From the NCBI RefSeq assembly GCF_022678485.1, contig NZ_JALBYP010000018.1, positions 365,797-429,796 on the forward strand: DNA of 64,000 bases, read 5' to 3'. Position 1 is the first letter of the stretch; the number at the start of each line of letters is the position of its first letter. The stretch is from Aliiroseovarius sediminis (GTDB lineage Bacteria; Pseudomonadota; Alphaproteobacteria; Rhodobacterales; Rhodobacteraceae). The notes under the pieces are model-generated. The model saw only the letters and a list, made by a program, of their open reading frames with translations. It ran no database searches and was not told the DNA's origin. The position numbers and the translations under genes are program-made. This document shows positions 8,240 through 18,635 of this stretch, in pieces.

Positions 8240-9718
8240 ATGACCGCATTCGACGATCTGATGACCTTTCAGCGCGACACCCAGGCCTTAACCGAGATCG
8301 CCGGGCGTCTGGCTTGGGATCAGGAAACGGTGATGCCTGAAGGCGCAGGCCCGCAGCGCGCGGACGAAGTGGCCGCCATTGAAAAGGTGCTGCACGCACG
8401 GCGCACCGATCCCAAGCTGGCCGCTTGGCTGGATGCGATTGAGCCGGACGCGCTGTCACCTGTTGACGCAGCACAGATTCGTGAAATCAAGCGCGCGCAG
8501 GCCCGCGCCCAGAAAGTGCCGGTCGAGCTGTCGACGGCGATCGCCCGCGCAACGTCGGCCGGGCAGCGTAAATGGGCCGACGCCCGCGCCCGCGACGATT
8601 TTGCCGCGTTCCAGCCGGTGCTGGCTGAAATTGTCGCGCTCAGGCGCGAAGAAGCCGCCGCGCTGGCCGGCGACGGTGATCTATACGATGCGCTTCTGGA
8701 TGATTACGAACCCGGTGCCTCGGGCAAGGACATTCAAGCGATGTTTGACGTCATGCGCCCGCGACTGGTCAAACTACGCGATGCAGCCCTTGGCGCCACC
8801 TATCAACCCGAGGGCGTGACGGGCAACTTCCCAGCGGACGCGCAGATGGCGCTTAGCGACAAGCTAGCCAATCGGTTCGGCTATGATCTGGCGCATGGGC
8901 GGATCGACAAGGCGGTGCATCCGTTCAGCTCGGGCTCGGGCCTTGATGTGCGCATCACCACGCGGACCGAAGCGGATGATCCGTTCAACTGCTTTTATTC
9001 CACCATCCACGAGGTCGGCCACGCCTGCTATGAGCAAAATGTGGACCGCGCCTATCTGCTGACACCGATTGGGCGCGGGGCGTCGATGGGGCTGCATGAA
9101 AGCCAGTCGCGGATTTATGAAAACCAACTTGGCCGGTCGCGCGCCTTTATCGGCTGGCTTTTCGGGCAGATGGAACAGCAGTTCGGCCAAGCCCCCGCCA
9201 GCGATCAGGATGCCTTTTTTGCCACCGTGAACCGGTTGCAAAAGGGCTATATCCGGACCGAGGCCGACGAGGTGCAATATAACCTGCACATCATGATGCG
9301 ATTTGATCTGGAACGCCGCCTGTTTGCCGGAGAGCTGGACGCCGCAGACATGGAAGAGGCGTGGAACGACCGGTTTGAAAAGGATTTCGGCTATAAGATC
9401 GACCGTGCCGCGAACGGCGTTTTGCAGGATGTGCACTGGGCGATTGGGTTGTTTGGCTATTTTCCAACCTACAGCCTTGGAAACGTCTATGCCGGATGCC
9501 TTTATGACGCGCTGTGTGCGGACATGCCTGACTTGGACGCCGGGCTTTCAAAAGGCGACGCAACCCACGCCACCGGTTGGTTGGCAGACAAAGTACAACG
9601 TCACGGCGCGCTTTACGCCCCGCAAGAGATGATCAAGCTAGCCACCGGCACATCTGTGTCCGTCGAACCCCTTTTGTCGTATCTTGAAACGAAGTTTACC
9701 GAGATTTATCGCCTGTAG
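8240..9718 (+). CDS. M32-family metallocarboxypeptidase
   Basis: The 492-residue cytoplasmic enzyme removes C-terminal amino acids from peptides. The zinc motif HEVGH is at residues 257-261, the M32 motif LDVRITTR lies just before it, and LHESQSRIYENQLGR follows. Length and the N-terminal LAWDQETVMPEGA block agree with Taq-type carboxypeptidases. It probably shares a transcript with ctaA but has no evident link to heme synthesis. Confidence 0.92.
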   Translation: MTAFDDLMTFQRDTQALTEIAGRLAWDQETVMPEGAGPQRADEVAAIEKVLHARRTDPKLAAWLDAIEPDALSPVDAAQIREIKRAQARAQKVPVELSTAIARATSAGQRKWADARARDDFAAFQPVLAEIVALRREEAAALAGDGDLYDALLDDYEPGASGKDIQAMFDVMRPRLVKLRDAALGATYQPEGVTGNFPADAQMALSDKLANRFGYDLAHGRIDKAVHPFSSGSGLDVRITTRTEADDPFNCFYSTIHEVGHACYEQNVDRAYLLTPIGRGASMGLHESQSRIYENQLGRSRAFIGWLFGQMEQQFGQAPASDQDAFFATVNRLQKGYIRTEADEVQYNLHIMMRFDLERRLFAGELDAADMEEAWNDRFEKDFGYKIDRAANGVLQDVHWAIGLFGYFPTYSLGNVYAGCLYDALCADMPDLDAGLSKGDATHATGWLADKVQRHGALYAPQEMIKLATGTSVSVEPLLSYLETKFTEIYRL

Positions 9719-10146
9719 CTGGCAGCGTTCGGGACTGCTTTTCCATGTTTAGGTCATATTGGACCGCCAACATGACCGCGACCGAAAATCAGACTGGCCA
9801 ACGGTTGAAAAAACCGCGCGGCTTTTGTGGCCGTGTTTGCTGACAAGATGGTTGTGGATGGTGGCATGCAATTCACGAACCATACCAATGGCCGGATATC
9901 GGGGCTGGCTCATCGCCACGAACCGTCGCGCGAATACGTGAAAACCTTTCCGAACCGCATCGCTGAATGATGAAATCATCGCTTGGTGTGCGAGATCATC
10001 GCGCAGCGTTGGCGGCAAATGCGCTTTGCCCGTGAACGTCAGGCGGTGACGCGGTGGTGATGCCCCCAGAGGGCGACATATTGAACTTTGGGACCCCTCG
10101 CCGTTGGATAATGCACGCTTGTCTTTCGAGGTGCCGCCATGCGGCG
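9719..10146. other. Intergenic stretch without a supported gene
   Basis: No frame here has a convincing start, ribosome site and family resemblance. A stretch around 9830-9968 on the plus strand reads as protein-like (DKMVVDGGMQFTNHTNG and onward) but has no upstream start and ends in stops, so it may be a decayed gene. An 89-codon minus-strand frame covers the same bases and is probably its shadow. Confidence 0.5.
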
Positions 10147-10377
10147 TTAGCCTTGAAGATCCTGCGCCTTTTTCTTCACAAGCTGCGCCAGTTGCTTGCG
10201 CCCGCGTGCCTCGGCCCGGCGGATGCGAACGGCGGTCATGAATGCCTCTTCCAGCGTGGTCGAGGATGCGCCGATGGTTTTTTTGATCTCTTCCACCAGA
10301 TCTTCGTCGCCGGTCGCATCGACAGCTTTCAGCACGTCTTTCGCCAGCGCGTCCGAGACTTGTTCAAGAAGATCCAT
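10147..10377 (-). CDS. Small conserved-looking protein (76 aa), unknown function
   Basis: The product is charged and predicted helical, starting MDLLEQVSDALAKDVLKAV and ending in a basic RRAEARGRKQLAQLVKKKA segment. No cysteines, signal peptide or membrane segment are present. It lies 11 bases downstream of the alpha/beta hydrolase gene and is read in the same direction, so co-transcription is likely. I do not recognise a named family. The regular composition and operon position make it more likely real than chance. Confidence 0.65.
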   Translation of the reverse strand: MDLLEQVSDALAKDVLKAVDATGDEDLVEEIKKTIGASSTTLEEAFMTAVRIRRAEARGRKQLAQLVKKKAQDLQG

Positions 10378-10388
10378 CGGCGCCTCGT

Positions 10389-11042
10389 TTATCGGGTCGT
10401 TTCGGTCAGGCGGCGGCGCACATATTCGTCGACGGTGGTGATCATGGTGTCCATATGATCGTTTTCGAAGAAATGGCCCGAGCGCTCGACCTCGCTATGC
10501 GTGATGGTGATGCCCTTTTGCTCGTGCAGCTTGTTGACAAGCGCATGGGTGTCGGCAGGGGGCGCCACGCGGTCGGCGGTGCCATTGATGATCAGCCCGG
10601 AACTGGGGCAGGGTGCCAGGAAGCTGAAATCATACATGTTTGCGGGCGGGCTGACGGAAACGAAGCCCGTGATCTCGGGCCGGCGCATCAGAAGTTGCAT
10701 CCCGATCCAGGCGCCGAAGGAAAAGCCTGCGACCCAGCAATGTTTGGCGTTCTGGTTCATGGATTGCAGATAATCCAGTGCCGACGCCGCGTCGGACAAT
10801 TCGCCTACGCCCTGATCATATTCGCCCTGACTGCGCCCAACACCGCGAAAATTGAACCGGAGCACATTGAAGCCCATATTATGAAACGCATAATGCAGGT
10901 TATAGACGACCTTGTTGTTCATCGTGCCGCCGAATTGCGGGTGCGGATGAAGAATGATGGCGATGGGGGCGTCTTTTTCCTTTTGGGCGTGATAACGGCC
11001 TTCAAGACGGCCTTCGGGGCCGGGAAAAATCACTTCGGGCAT
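10389..11042 (-). CDS. Alpha/beta hydrolase, small serine hydrolase type
   Basis: The protein has 217 residues. The oxyanion region is LHPHPQFGGTMNN, the nucleophile elbow is GFSFGAW (Ser108), a GTADRVAPP block holds the likely acid residue, and SGHFFEND holds the catalytic histidine. These match the DUF-type dienelactone-hydrolase-like proteins often annotated as alpha/beta hydrolases; the substrate is unknown. The start MPEVIFPG at 11042 is preferred to a 59-codon longer form that runs into the iscR promoter region and has low-complexity sequence. It is divergent from iscR, sharing a 210-base intergenic region. Confidence 0.85.
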   Translation of the reverse strand: MPEVIFPGPEGRLEGRYHAQKEKDAPIAIILHPHPQFGGTMNNKVVYNLHYAFHNMGFNVLRFNFRGVGRSQGEYDQGVGELSDAASALDYLQSMNQNAKHCWVAGFSFGAWIGMQLLMRRPEITGFVSVSPPANMYDFSFLAPCPSSGLIINGTADRVAPPADTHALVNKLHEQKGITITHSEVERSGHFFENDHMDTMITTVDEYVRRRLTETTR

Positions 11043-11189
11043 ACAGTCGTGGCCTCTTTTGAACGTGGGGGTCGAACGTGTTCTGCTGCTGCCAGAGGCT
11101 GCTGTCAGCTTTCTTGACGCGTCCGAACCCGCACCATAATACATGGGTGGCGAAGGGCGGGTCGAGAACCTGCCTGCACCAATCTTATG

Positions 11190-11218
11190 TGACCTAGTGG
11201 GCATCGCCCGAAAGGTCA
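11190..11218. promoter_or_regulatory. Possible operator in the iscR upstream region
   Basis: TGACC (11190-11194) and GGTCA (11214-11218) form a spaced inverted repeat, and AATCTTAT occurs twice (11181 and 11218), 37 bases apart. The site is 35-70 bases before the iscR ATG in the divergent iscR/hydrolase region. An autoregulatory IscR site would be expected here, but I cannot match it to a documented consensus. Confidence 0.3.
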
Positions 11219-11252
11219 ATCTTATTGCGGCTTTTTACCGGGAGGTGACGCG

Positions 11253-11714
11253 ATGAAGCTGTCGACAAAAGGGCGTTATGCGATGGTGGCGTTGGCCGAT
11301 CTGGCGCTGCAGAACGGCGATACATTGCTGTCCCTGACTGAACTTGCCAAGCGGCAGGATATTTCGCTGCCCTATCTAGAGCAATTGTTCGTCAAACTGC
11401 GCCGGGCCGGGTTGGTCGACAGTGTGCGCGGCCCGGGCGGTGGATATAAACTGGCGCGGCCGGCATCAGACATTCGCGTGTCTGAAATCCTGACGGCAGT
11501 CGATGAAACGGTCTCGGCGATGCACAAGGGTGCGGGTGCATCCGGGGCAAGCTCGGGATCGAAGGCGCAATCCATGACCAACCGCCTTTGGGAAGGGCTG
11601 TCAGCCCATGTCTATGTATTCCTGCACCAAACCCGCCTGTCGGACGTGGTGAAGAACGAACTGACGCCTTGCCCCGCAGTGCCGACCCTGTTTGCGGTGG
11701 TGGACGAGGAATGA
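11253..11714 (+). CDS. iscR: Rrf2-family regulator IscR with a single cysteine
   Basis: This 153-residue DNA-binding regulator heads the Fe-S operon. The winged helix is clear: MKLSTKGRYAMVALADLA, SLPYLEQLFVKLRRAGLV and RGPGGGYKLAR. The loop that carries three cluster-ligating cysteines in E. coli IscR is here HKGAGASGASSGSK, with none. The only cysteine is Cys140 in LTPCPAVP. Rhodobacter sphaeroides IscR is reported to have an unusual cluster ligation with one cysteine, so this is probably the normal form in the family. It likely senses iron or Fe-S status and represses the downstream genes. A GGGAGG ribosome site precedes the ATG. Confidence 0.9.
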   Translation: MKLSTKGRYAMVALADLALQNGDTLLSLTELAKRQDISLPYLEQLFVKLRRAGLVDSVRGPGGGYKLARPASDIRVSEILTAVDETVSAMHKGAGASGASSGSKAQSMTNRLWEGLSAHVYVFLHQTRLSDVVKNELTPCPAVPTLFAVVDEE

Positions 11715-12157
11715 GCCAGTCAGACAAGTTGGCCGATCCTTCACGAATACGCGCGGCTTCTGCAAAACCTGACAGCCCCAAATTGTCAGAGGCGGGTAAA
11801 GACATCATGAAGGCGATCCCACTCGTCGGGATTGCGTCCAAATGGGCGGATGTGGCCGACAAGCACTACATAACCAACGATCTTGCCTTGGTGAATTTGG
11901 CGCGGCACGTCGGGGAAGGTGTGCGTGCGCGCAACCGTGACCGGTGGTTTGTGGGCCGAGTTGTGAATTGGATGACCGGCACCAGCCCCGACTTCGTTCG
12001 CTTGTCGGGCGCGGTAATTGAAAACGCCGCAAGATATGTGGGTGATGCTGTGCCGACCAACCTTGCCACGGGCACCGATTATGAGCTCCGGCTGGATGTC
12101 GCTCAAGACATACTTGAAAGAGCAAAGGCGCGCGCCAGGATAGAGGGGCTTTTGTAA
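11711..12157 (+). CDS. Unknown protein in the suf operon (148 aa)
   Basis: The ATG overlaps the iscR stop (ATGA), and the gene ends immediately before the desulfurase start, so it is translationally coupled on both sides. The product is soluble and mostly helical, without cysteines. Its central part (VGIASKWADVADKHYITND, WFVGRVVNWMTGTSPDF) looks like a folded domain. I do not recognise the family. The position suggests a role in, or co-regulation with, iron-sulfur assembly. Confidence 0.7.
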   Translation: MSQSDKLADPSRIRAASAKPDSPKLSEAGKDIMKAIPLVGIASKWADVADKHYITNDLALVNLARHVGEGVRARNRDRWFVGRVVNWMTGTSPDFVRLSGAVIENAARYVGDAVPTNLATGTDYELRLDVAQDILERAKARARIEGLL

Positions 12158-13201
12158 ATGCGCCGGACCTATCTTGACTGGAATGCCACGACCCCGCTGC
12201 GGGCAGAGGCCAGGGCGGCGATGGTCGACGCGATGGCGCTTGTCGGAAACCCTTCATCGGTCCATGCCGAAGGGCGTGCGGCAAAAGGATTGATTGAGCG
12301 TGCGCGCAAGCAGGTCGCCGCGGCGCTCGGGGCCGAGGGCGCGGATGTGATCTTTACGTCATCAGCGACCGAAGCTGCGGCGCTTGCCCTTCAGGACAAA
12401 GGGATTGCCTGCGCCGGGATCGAACATGATGCTGTGCGGTCATGGTGCGAGGAATCCTTGCCCGTCGACCAGATGGGCCGTGTCACCATCGCAGATCCGG
12501 CGCACGCTGCGCTGCAGGTCGCCAATTCGGAAACCGGCGTTATTCAAACCTTGCCCGGTGGGCTGTTTCTGACCGATGCAACCCAAGCCTTCGGCAAGAT
12601 CCCCTTTGCCTTTAACTGGTGCGGGGCGCAGATGGCTATCGTGTCGGCGCACAAACTGGGTGGGCCGAAGGGGGTGGGCGCACTGGTGGTTAAACGCGGC
12701 ACCGACATCGCCGCGCGCATCAAGGGGGGCGGTCAGGAAATGGGCCGCCGTTCGGGCACTGAAAACGTCATCGGGATTGCAGGTTTCGCCGCCGCCGCCA
12801 CCGCCGCACAAGCCGATTTGGAGGCCGGTGCGTGGGATCGTGTGGCAAAACTTAGAAAGATTCTAGAAAAGACCATTGCGGAATCAGCAAAAGAGACTAT
12901 TTTTGTAGGGATTGATGCGAACAGGCTTCCCAATACCTCGTGCTTCATCACTCCGGGATGGAAAGGTGAGACACAGGTGATGGTGATGGACTTGGCCGGA
13001 TTTGCGGTTTCCGCAGGGTCGGCTTGTTCATCGGGGAAGGTAAAAACCAGCGCCGCGCTTGAGGCGATGGGATTTGACCGGGAACAGGCGGGATGCGCTT
13101 TGCGTATCTCGCTTGGCTCCGATACGAGTGAGGAAGAGGTTCTGGCATTCGCGGATGCTTGGAGCCGTGAACATGAAAAATTCCGAACGCGGGGCCGGTA
13201 A
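12158..13201 (+). CDS. Cysteine desulfurase, IscS/NifS type
   Basis: This PLP enzyme takes sulfur from cysteine and passes it to Fe-S scaffolds. The 347 residues include TYLDWNATTPL at the N-terminus, the PLP lysine in SAHKLGGPKG (Lys166) and the catalytic cysteine in SAGSACSSGK (Cys290). The S-A-C-S-S-G loop is of the group I (IscS/NifS) type. It is shorter than E. coli IscS (404 residues), as is common for NifS-like proteins. A second, group II desulfurase (sufS) closes the same operon, so two sulfur donors are co-expressed. Confidence 0.92.
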   Translation: MRRTYLDWNATTPLRAEARAAMVDAMALVGNPSSVHAEGRAAKGLIERARKQVAAALGAEGADVIFTSSATEAAALALQDKGIACAGIEHDAVRSWCEESLPVDQMGRVTIADPAHAALQVANSETGVIQTLPGGLFLTDATQAFGKIPFAFNWCGAQMAIVSAHKLGGPKGVGALVVKRGTDIAARIKGGGQEMGRRSGTENVIGIAGFAAAATAAQADLEAGAWDRVAKLRKILEKTIAESAKETIFVGIDANRLPNTSCFITPGWKGETQVMVMDLAGFAVSAGSACSSGKVKTSAALEAMGFDREQAGCALRISLGSDTSEEEVLAFADAWSREHEKFRTRGR

Positions 13202-13228
13202 GGCGGTTGCGATCGGTGAAAGGGTGAC

Positions 13229-14752
<1,524 letters not shown>

Positions 14753-14753
14753 T

Positions 14754-15131
14754 ATGGCGCAGGATGGTTTTCAAAACCACGTGACGGATGCCGGCGCGCG
14801 TGTGCCCGCTTGGTTTTCGGCCAAGGGGGCGATGATTGGCGGGCTGTGTTCGGCGGTGGTCATGGTGTTGTTCGTGAACCTCCAGGCCATCGCGGATATT
14901 GGGTCGGCGGGCGTCCCGCAAGGTGCCCCCGGCGTGCTAACGATGCCGGTCGCCGTGATCTCGGCTGTCTGGATCGCACTGATCCCGTCGTGGTTCATGG
15001 TCAGCATTATTGTGAACGCCGTGCGGCGCGGGTCCCGGCTGGCGCCGCCATCCTTCGTGATCGGCGCCTTCGTGGTTCTGGCGGTCGGGCTGGGCCTGTT
15101 CAAATTTTTTGGCGCAGGAGGTGCAGCATGA
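14754..15131 (+). CDS. Small membrane protein in the suf operon (125 aa)
   Basis: The ATG lies one base after the sufB stop. Three hydrophobic segments are visible: GAMIGGLCSAVVMVLFVNL, LTMPVAVISAVWIALIPSW to about residue 88, and FVIGAFVVLAVGLGLFKFF near the C-terminus. A short basic loop (RRGSRLAPP) lies between the last two. No family is recognised. The stop overlaps the next start, so it is coupled to the following membrane gene. Confidence 0.75.
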   Translation: MAQDGFQNHVTDAGARVPAWFSAKGAMIGGLCSAVVMVLFVNLQAIADIGSAGVPQGAPGVLTMPVAVISAVWIALIPSWFMVSIIVNAVRRGSRLAPPSFVIGAFVVLAVGLGLFKFFGAGGAA

Positions 15132-15328
15132 GCATGAGGCACATCATGAACAACGTGGAAAGCGCCCTTCCTTATGTGTTTCCGGCGATTGGCGGGCTTC
15201 TGGCCGTGGTTGTCGTGAACATGCGCCCGATGGCACAGATGAACCCGATGATCTGGATCCCGGTGGGAATCTTTCTGGGCTGGATCGCGGCGCGGGGCGC
15301 TTTGCGGATGCTGGATTGGTTGCGCTGA
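15128..15328 (+). CDS. Small two-pass membrane protein in the suf operon (66 aa)
   Basis: The ATG overlaps the previous stop (ATGA). The product has two hydrophobic segments, LPYVFPAIGGLLAVVVVN and MIWIPVGIFLGWIAARGA, with a methionine-rich linker. No family is recognised. About 120 bases separate it from sufC; this gap has no further gene. Tight coupling to the 125-residue protein suggests that they work as a pair. Confidence 0.7.
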   Translation: MSMRHIMNNVESALPYVFPAIGGLLAVVVVNMRPMAQMNPMIWIPVGIFLGWIAARGALRMLDWLR

Positions 15329-15448
15329 TGCCGTGGCGTTTGAAGGATGCGGCGGGCTGATGCCCGGGCTGCGAAGATGAAATGATCAACAACAGCTGAT
15401 GATGCCGGTGTCAGACACTGCGATCACTGTTAGGTAAGGAAAAATAAA

Positions 15449-16213
15449 ATGCTTGAAATCAAAAACCTGCACGTTGAACTTGAAGAAGAAGAAAAGAAAA
15501 TCTTGAAAGGTGTCGACCTGTCGGTACCTGCCGGTGCGGTCCATGCGATCATGGGGCCGAACGGATCAGGTAAATCGACACTGGCCTATGTGTTGTCAGG
15601 GCGCGACGGCTATGACGTGACTGAAGGCGCGGCCATGCTGGAAGGTAAAGACCTGCTGGACATGGAACCGGAAGAGCGCGCCGCGGTGGGCCTTTTTCTG
15701 GCGTTCCAATATCCAGTAGAAATTCCCGGTGTTGGCAACATGACCTTCCTGCGTACCGCTGTGAATGCGCAACGCAAAGCGCGTGGGCAGGATGAAATGT
15801 CTGCCGCCGACTTCCTGAAATTTGTTCGCGCCAAGGCGAAAGAGCTGGATATCAACGCCGACATGCTGAAACGCCCCGTTAATGTGGGCTTTTCCGGCGG
15901 AGAGAAGAAGCGCAACGAAATTTTGCAAATGGCGATGCTGGAACCCAAGATGTGCGTCCTGGACGAAACAGATAGCGGTCTGGATGTAGACGCCATGAAG
16001 CTGGTGTCGGACGGGGTGAATGCGCTGCGCGATGCGGGCCGGTCGTTCCTTGTCATCACCCACTATCAGCGTCTTCTGGACCACATCAAACCGGACGTGG
16101 TGCATATCATGGCCGATGGCCGCATCGTGAAATCTGGTGGCCCCGAACTGGCGCTTGAAGTTGAAACCAACGGTTACGCCGATATTCTGGCGGAAATGGA
16201 GGTCGAGGCATGA
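15449..16213 (+). CDS. sufC: Fe-S cluster assembly ATPase SufC
   Basis: SufC is the ABC-type ATPase of SufBCD. In the 254 residues the Walker A is GPNGSGKST (36-44), the signature is NVGFSGGEKKRNEI, and Walker B is MCVLDETDSGLDVDAM, all in the SufC-specific form, with the H-loop in LVITHYQRLL. GTAAGGAAA precedes the ATG. Its stop overlaps the sufD start (ATGA), which supports 1:1 translation of C and D. Confidence 0.97.
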   Translation: MLEIKNLHVELEEEEKKILKGVDLSVPAGAVHAIMGPNGSGKSTLAYVLSGRDGYDVTEGAAMLEGKDLLDMEPEERAAVGLFLAFQYPVEIPGVGNMTFLRTAVNAQRKARGQDEMSAADFLKFVRAKAKELDINADMLKRPVNVGFSGGEKKRNEILQMAMLEPKMCVLDETDSGLDVDAMKLVSDGVNALRDAGRSFLVITHYQRLLDHIKPDVVHIMADGRIVKSGGPELALEVETNGYADILAEMEVEA

Positions 16214-17511
16214 CGACTGCTCTTAAATCCGCACCCAAAAATCCGCCCGCGCAGATCAGTGCGGACACGCTTCCGGCTTCCGGTGCTTGGGCCACGGATG
16301 CCCGTGCAGATGCGGCAGGCCGTCTGGCCGATATGGGTCTTCCGACCCGGCGCGATGAATACTGGAAGTGGACCAAGCCTGACAGCCTGATCTCGGCGCA
16401 GCCCGATCCGGCCGAAGCGTTCGATTACGGGTCAGAGGCCCCCATTTTCGATCCAATCGACCGCGTGAAGATTGTGTTCGTGGATGGGGTGTTCGACGCT
16501 GACGCCTCGGACCCGCTTGACGGCGAAGGGCTTGAGATCGAGCGTCTGGCCGATGCCGCCGCGCGCGATATTCATTGGGCCAAAGACCTTTACGGCGTGC
16601 TTGAGGCGCGTGGGCAGACCCCTGTGGTCCGTCCCTTGGCCGCGTACAATACCGCGATGGCGACCGACGGCGTGGTGATCCGCGTCACCGGGCAGGTCAA
16701 CCGACCGGTCAGCATAATTTATCGCCACGAGGATGACACATCTGACGCCGTGCTGCACCACGTCATTCGGGTCGAGGAAGGCGCCAAGCTGACCTTGCTG
16801 GAAAACGGCGCCGCCGCGGCCCGCTTTTCAGACGTGACCGAGGTTGACGTGGCTGATGGCGGTGAGTTTCACCACATTCGCGCCCAAGGCCGTTGCCATG
16901 ATCGTCAGGCGATCACCCATATGTTTGCCCGGTTGGCCGCCGCCTCGGTGTTCAAAAGCTTCACGATGACCGTGAACGGCAAGTTGACGCGCAACGAATG
17001 CGTGCTGGAACTGCTCGGTGACGAGGGTGTTGCCCACGTTGCAGGCGCGGCGTTGGGTGATGGCGCTGATGATGAATTTCATCACGACGACACGGTTTTC
17101 GTGACCCATGACGCGGTTGCATGCGAAAGCCGACAGGTGTTCAAGAAAGTGCTGAAAAACGGCGCCAAGGGCGTGTTTCAAGGCAAGATTCTTGTAAAAG
17201 CGGACGCGCAGAAGACGGACGGCTACCAAAAGTCTCAATCCCTTCTGCTGGATGAGGACGCAAGCTTTCAAGCCAAACCCGAGCTCGAGATCTATGCCGA
17301 CGACGTGATCTGCTCGCACGGGTCGACATCGGGAGCGATCGACGAAGACGCGCTGTTCTATCTGCGCTCGCGCGGTGTGCCGCCGCATATCGCGACTGAC
17401 CTTCTGGTTTTGGCTTTCCTGGCCGACGCGATTGAAGAGATCGAAGATGACGTGATCGCCGATGAGGTGACCGCCCGTCTGGATGGGTGGCTTGCCCGCC
17501 ACCGTGGCTGA
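16210..17511 (+). CDS. sufD: Fe-S cluster assembly protein SufD
   Basis: SufD pairs with SufB on the SufC dimer and is needed for iron entry into the cluster. The 433-residue product has TRRDEYWKWTKPDSL near the N-terminus, the beta-helix core, and the C-terminal blocks KGVFQGKILVKADAQKTDGY and DVICSHGSTSGAIDEDALFY, which are diagnostic of SufB/SufD. The conserved histidine in CSHGSTSG is present. The start overlaps sufC. Confidence 0.95.
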   Translation: MTTALKSAPKNPPAQISADTLPASGAWATDARADAAGRLADMGLPTRRDEYWKWTKPDSLISAQPDPAEAFDYGSEAPIFDPIDRVKIVFVDGVFDADASDPLDGEGLEIERLADAAARDIHWAKDLYGVLEARGQTPVVRPLAAYNTAMATDGVVIRVTGQVNRPVSIIYRHEDDTSDAVLHHVIRVEEGAKLTLLENGAAAARFSDVTEVDVADGGEFHHIRAQGRCHDRQAITHMFARLAAASVFKSFTMTVNGKLTRNECVLELLGDEGVAHVAGAALGDGADDEFHHDDTVFVTHDAVACESRQVFKKVLKNGAKGVFQGKILVKADAQKTDGYQKSQSLLLDEDASFQAKPELEIYADDVICSHGSTSGAIDEDALFYLRSRGVPPHIATDLLVLAFLADAIEEIEDDVIADEVTARLDGWLARHRG

Positions 17512-17529
17512 GCAGGCGGGGGCGCGGTC

Positions 17530-18018
17530 ATGTCGGTGATCGACGATGTCGTCCGAAGCTACCGCGCCCCCCGCGCCGTTTTTCGCCGCCGTCTTGACAT
17601 GGGCACGCGCGAGGACAAAGCGCTGGCTGTCTTGATGGGCGGCTGTCTTCTGGTTTTCGCCGCTCAGATGCCGCGTTTGGCCCGCGTCGCCCATGAAACC
17701 GGGGACGAGTTAAACATGCTGATGGGCGCGACGATGCTGGCGTGGATCTTCATCATGCCGCTTGTTTTCTATGCCATCGGTACACTCAGCCATTTCGTGG
17801 TGCGTCTGTTTGGTGGAAAAGGCAGCGCTTTCGCCGCGCGGTTCGCTCTGTTCTGGGCGCTGCTGTGCGCCACGCCACTTTGGCTTTTGTGGGGGCTGGT
17901 GGCCGGTTTTATCGGCGAAGGCGTTCAAATGAGCTTGACGGGCGCGCTTGCCCTGTTGGCTTTTCTGCTATTCTGGTCCATCAACCTTCGCGAAGCAGAA
18001 CGTCGCGCAAAGGAATGA
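17530..18018 (+). CDS. Membrane protein in the suf operon (162 aa), probably YIP1-like
   Basis: After an amphipathic N-terminus (VVRSYRAPRAVFRRRLDMG), four hydrophobic segments follow at about residues 33-50, 65-88, 100-122 and 130-150. The layout resembles the short YIP1-domain proteins that are often found next to suf genes in Rhodobacteraceae. The gene starts 18 bases after sufD and ends 3 bases before the next membrane gene. Function unknown; co-expression with the cluster machinery is the only clue. Confidence 0.75.
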   Translation: MSVIDDVVRSYRAPRAVFRRRLDMGTREDKALAVLMGGCLLVFAAQMPRLARVAHETGDELNMLMGATMLAWIFIMPLVFYAIGTLSHFVVRLFGGKGSAFAARFALFWALLCATPLWLLWGLVAGFIGEGVQMSLTGALALLAFLLFWSINLREAERRAKE

Positions 18019-18021
18019 TCC

Positions 18022-18621
18022 ATGCGGTTTGAACCCGGCTATCTTTTCGGCATGGCCCTGCAAACGGTGCCTGAACCGCGCAAGGTGGCGCGCGACCTGT
18101 TCAACCTTGACCTGACGCGCGAAACGCTGTGGACGGGGCTTGTGCTGGTCGTGGTCCTGAACGCAGCCCTTGGCGTCATTGCGAGCATGATGTTTCCGGT
18201 GGACCGGCAGCAAGTGGGGGGACTTCTGGCCAGCCCGGGTCTTTTGGGCATGGTTGAGGCTGCGTTCATGTTCGGGTTGGCTTGGGCAATCTTTCTGATC
18301 GGTCGGATGTTCGGGGGGCAGGGCAGCTTGTCGGACGCCATCATCACCGTCATCTGGATGGAGATGATTTTCCTTCTGCTGCAAGCCCTTACCCTTCTGC
18401 TGACCCTGTTCGCACCGGGGCTTGCGGTGCTGACGATGTTTGGCTCGGTTGTGTTGTTTTTCTGGGTGCTCAGTCAGTTTACTACGGAAAGCCACGGTTT
18501 CACCTCGACCGGGCTGGTCTTTGCGTCGATCCTGGGTTTCATGATCGTCGCTGTGTTTGCCCTGTCTTTCATTTTGGTCCTCATGGGTGTCGAGCCCATG
18601 CCGATGACCCCCCCAAACTGA
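18022..18621 (+). CDS. YIP1-family membrane protein (199 aa)
   Basis: The opening FEPGYLFGMALQTVPEPRK and the five or so hydrophobic segments after residue 33 match bacterial YIP1-domain proteins. GGQGSLSDAIITVIWMEM is the conserved-looking central block. It begins 3 bases after the preceding membrane gene and ends 14 bases before sufS, so it belongs to the operon. The role in bacteria is unknown. Confidence 0.8.
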   Translation: MRFEPGYLFGMALQTVPEPRKVARDLFNLDLTRETLWTGLVLVVVLNAALGVIASMMFPVDRQQVGGLLASPGLLGMVEAAFMFGLAWAIFLIGRMFGGQGSLSDAIITVIWMEMIFLLLQALTLLLTLFAPGLAVLTMFGSVVLFFWVLSQFTTESHGFTSTGLVFASILGFMIVAVFALSFILVLMGVEPMPMTPPN

Positions 18622-18635
18622 CCGGAGAACGTATC

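Noticed and set aside
9749..10018. An 89-codon minus-strand gene between the carboxypeptidase and the small 76-residue gene
   Set aside because: No ribosome site, unlikely composition and a more protein-like opposite frame that is itself interrupted.
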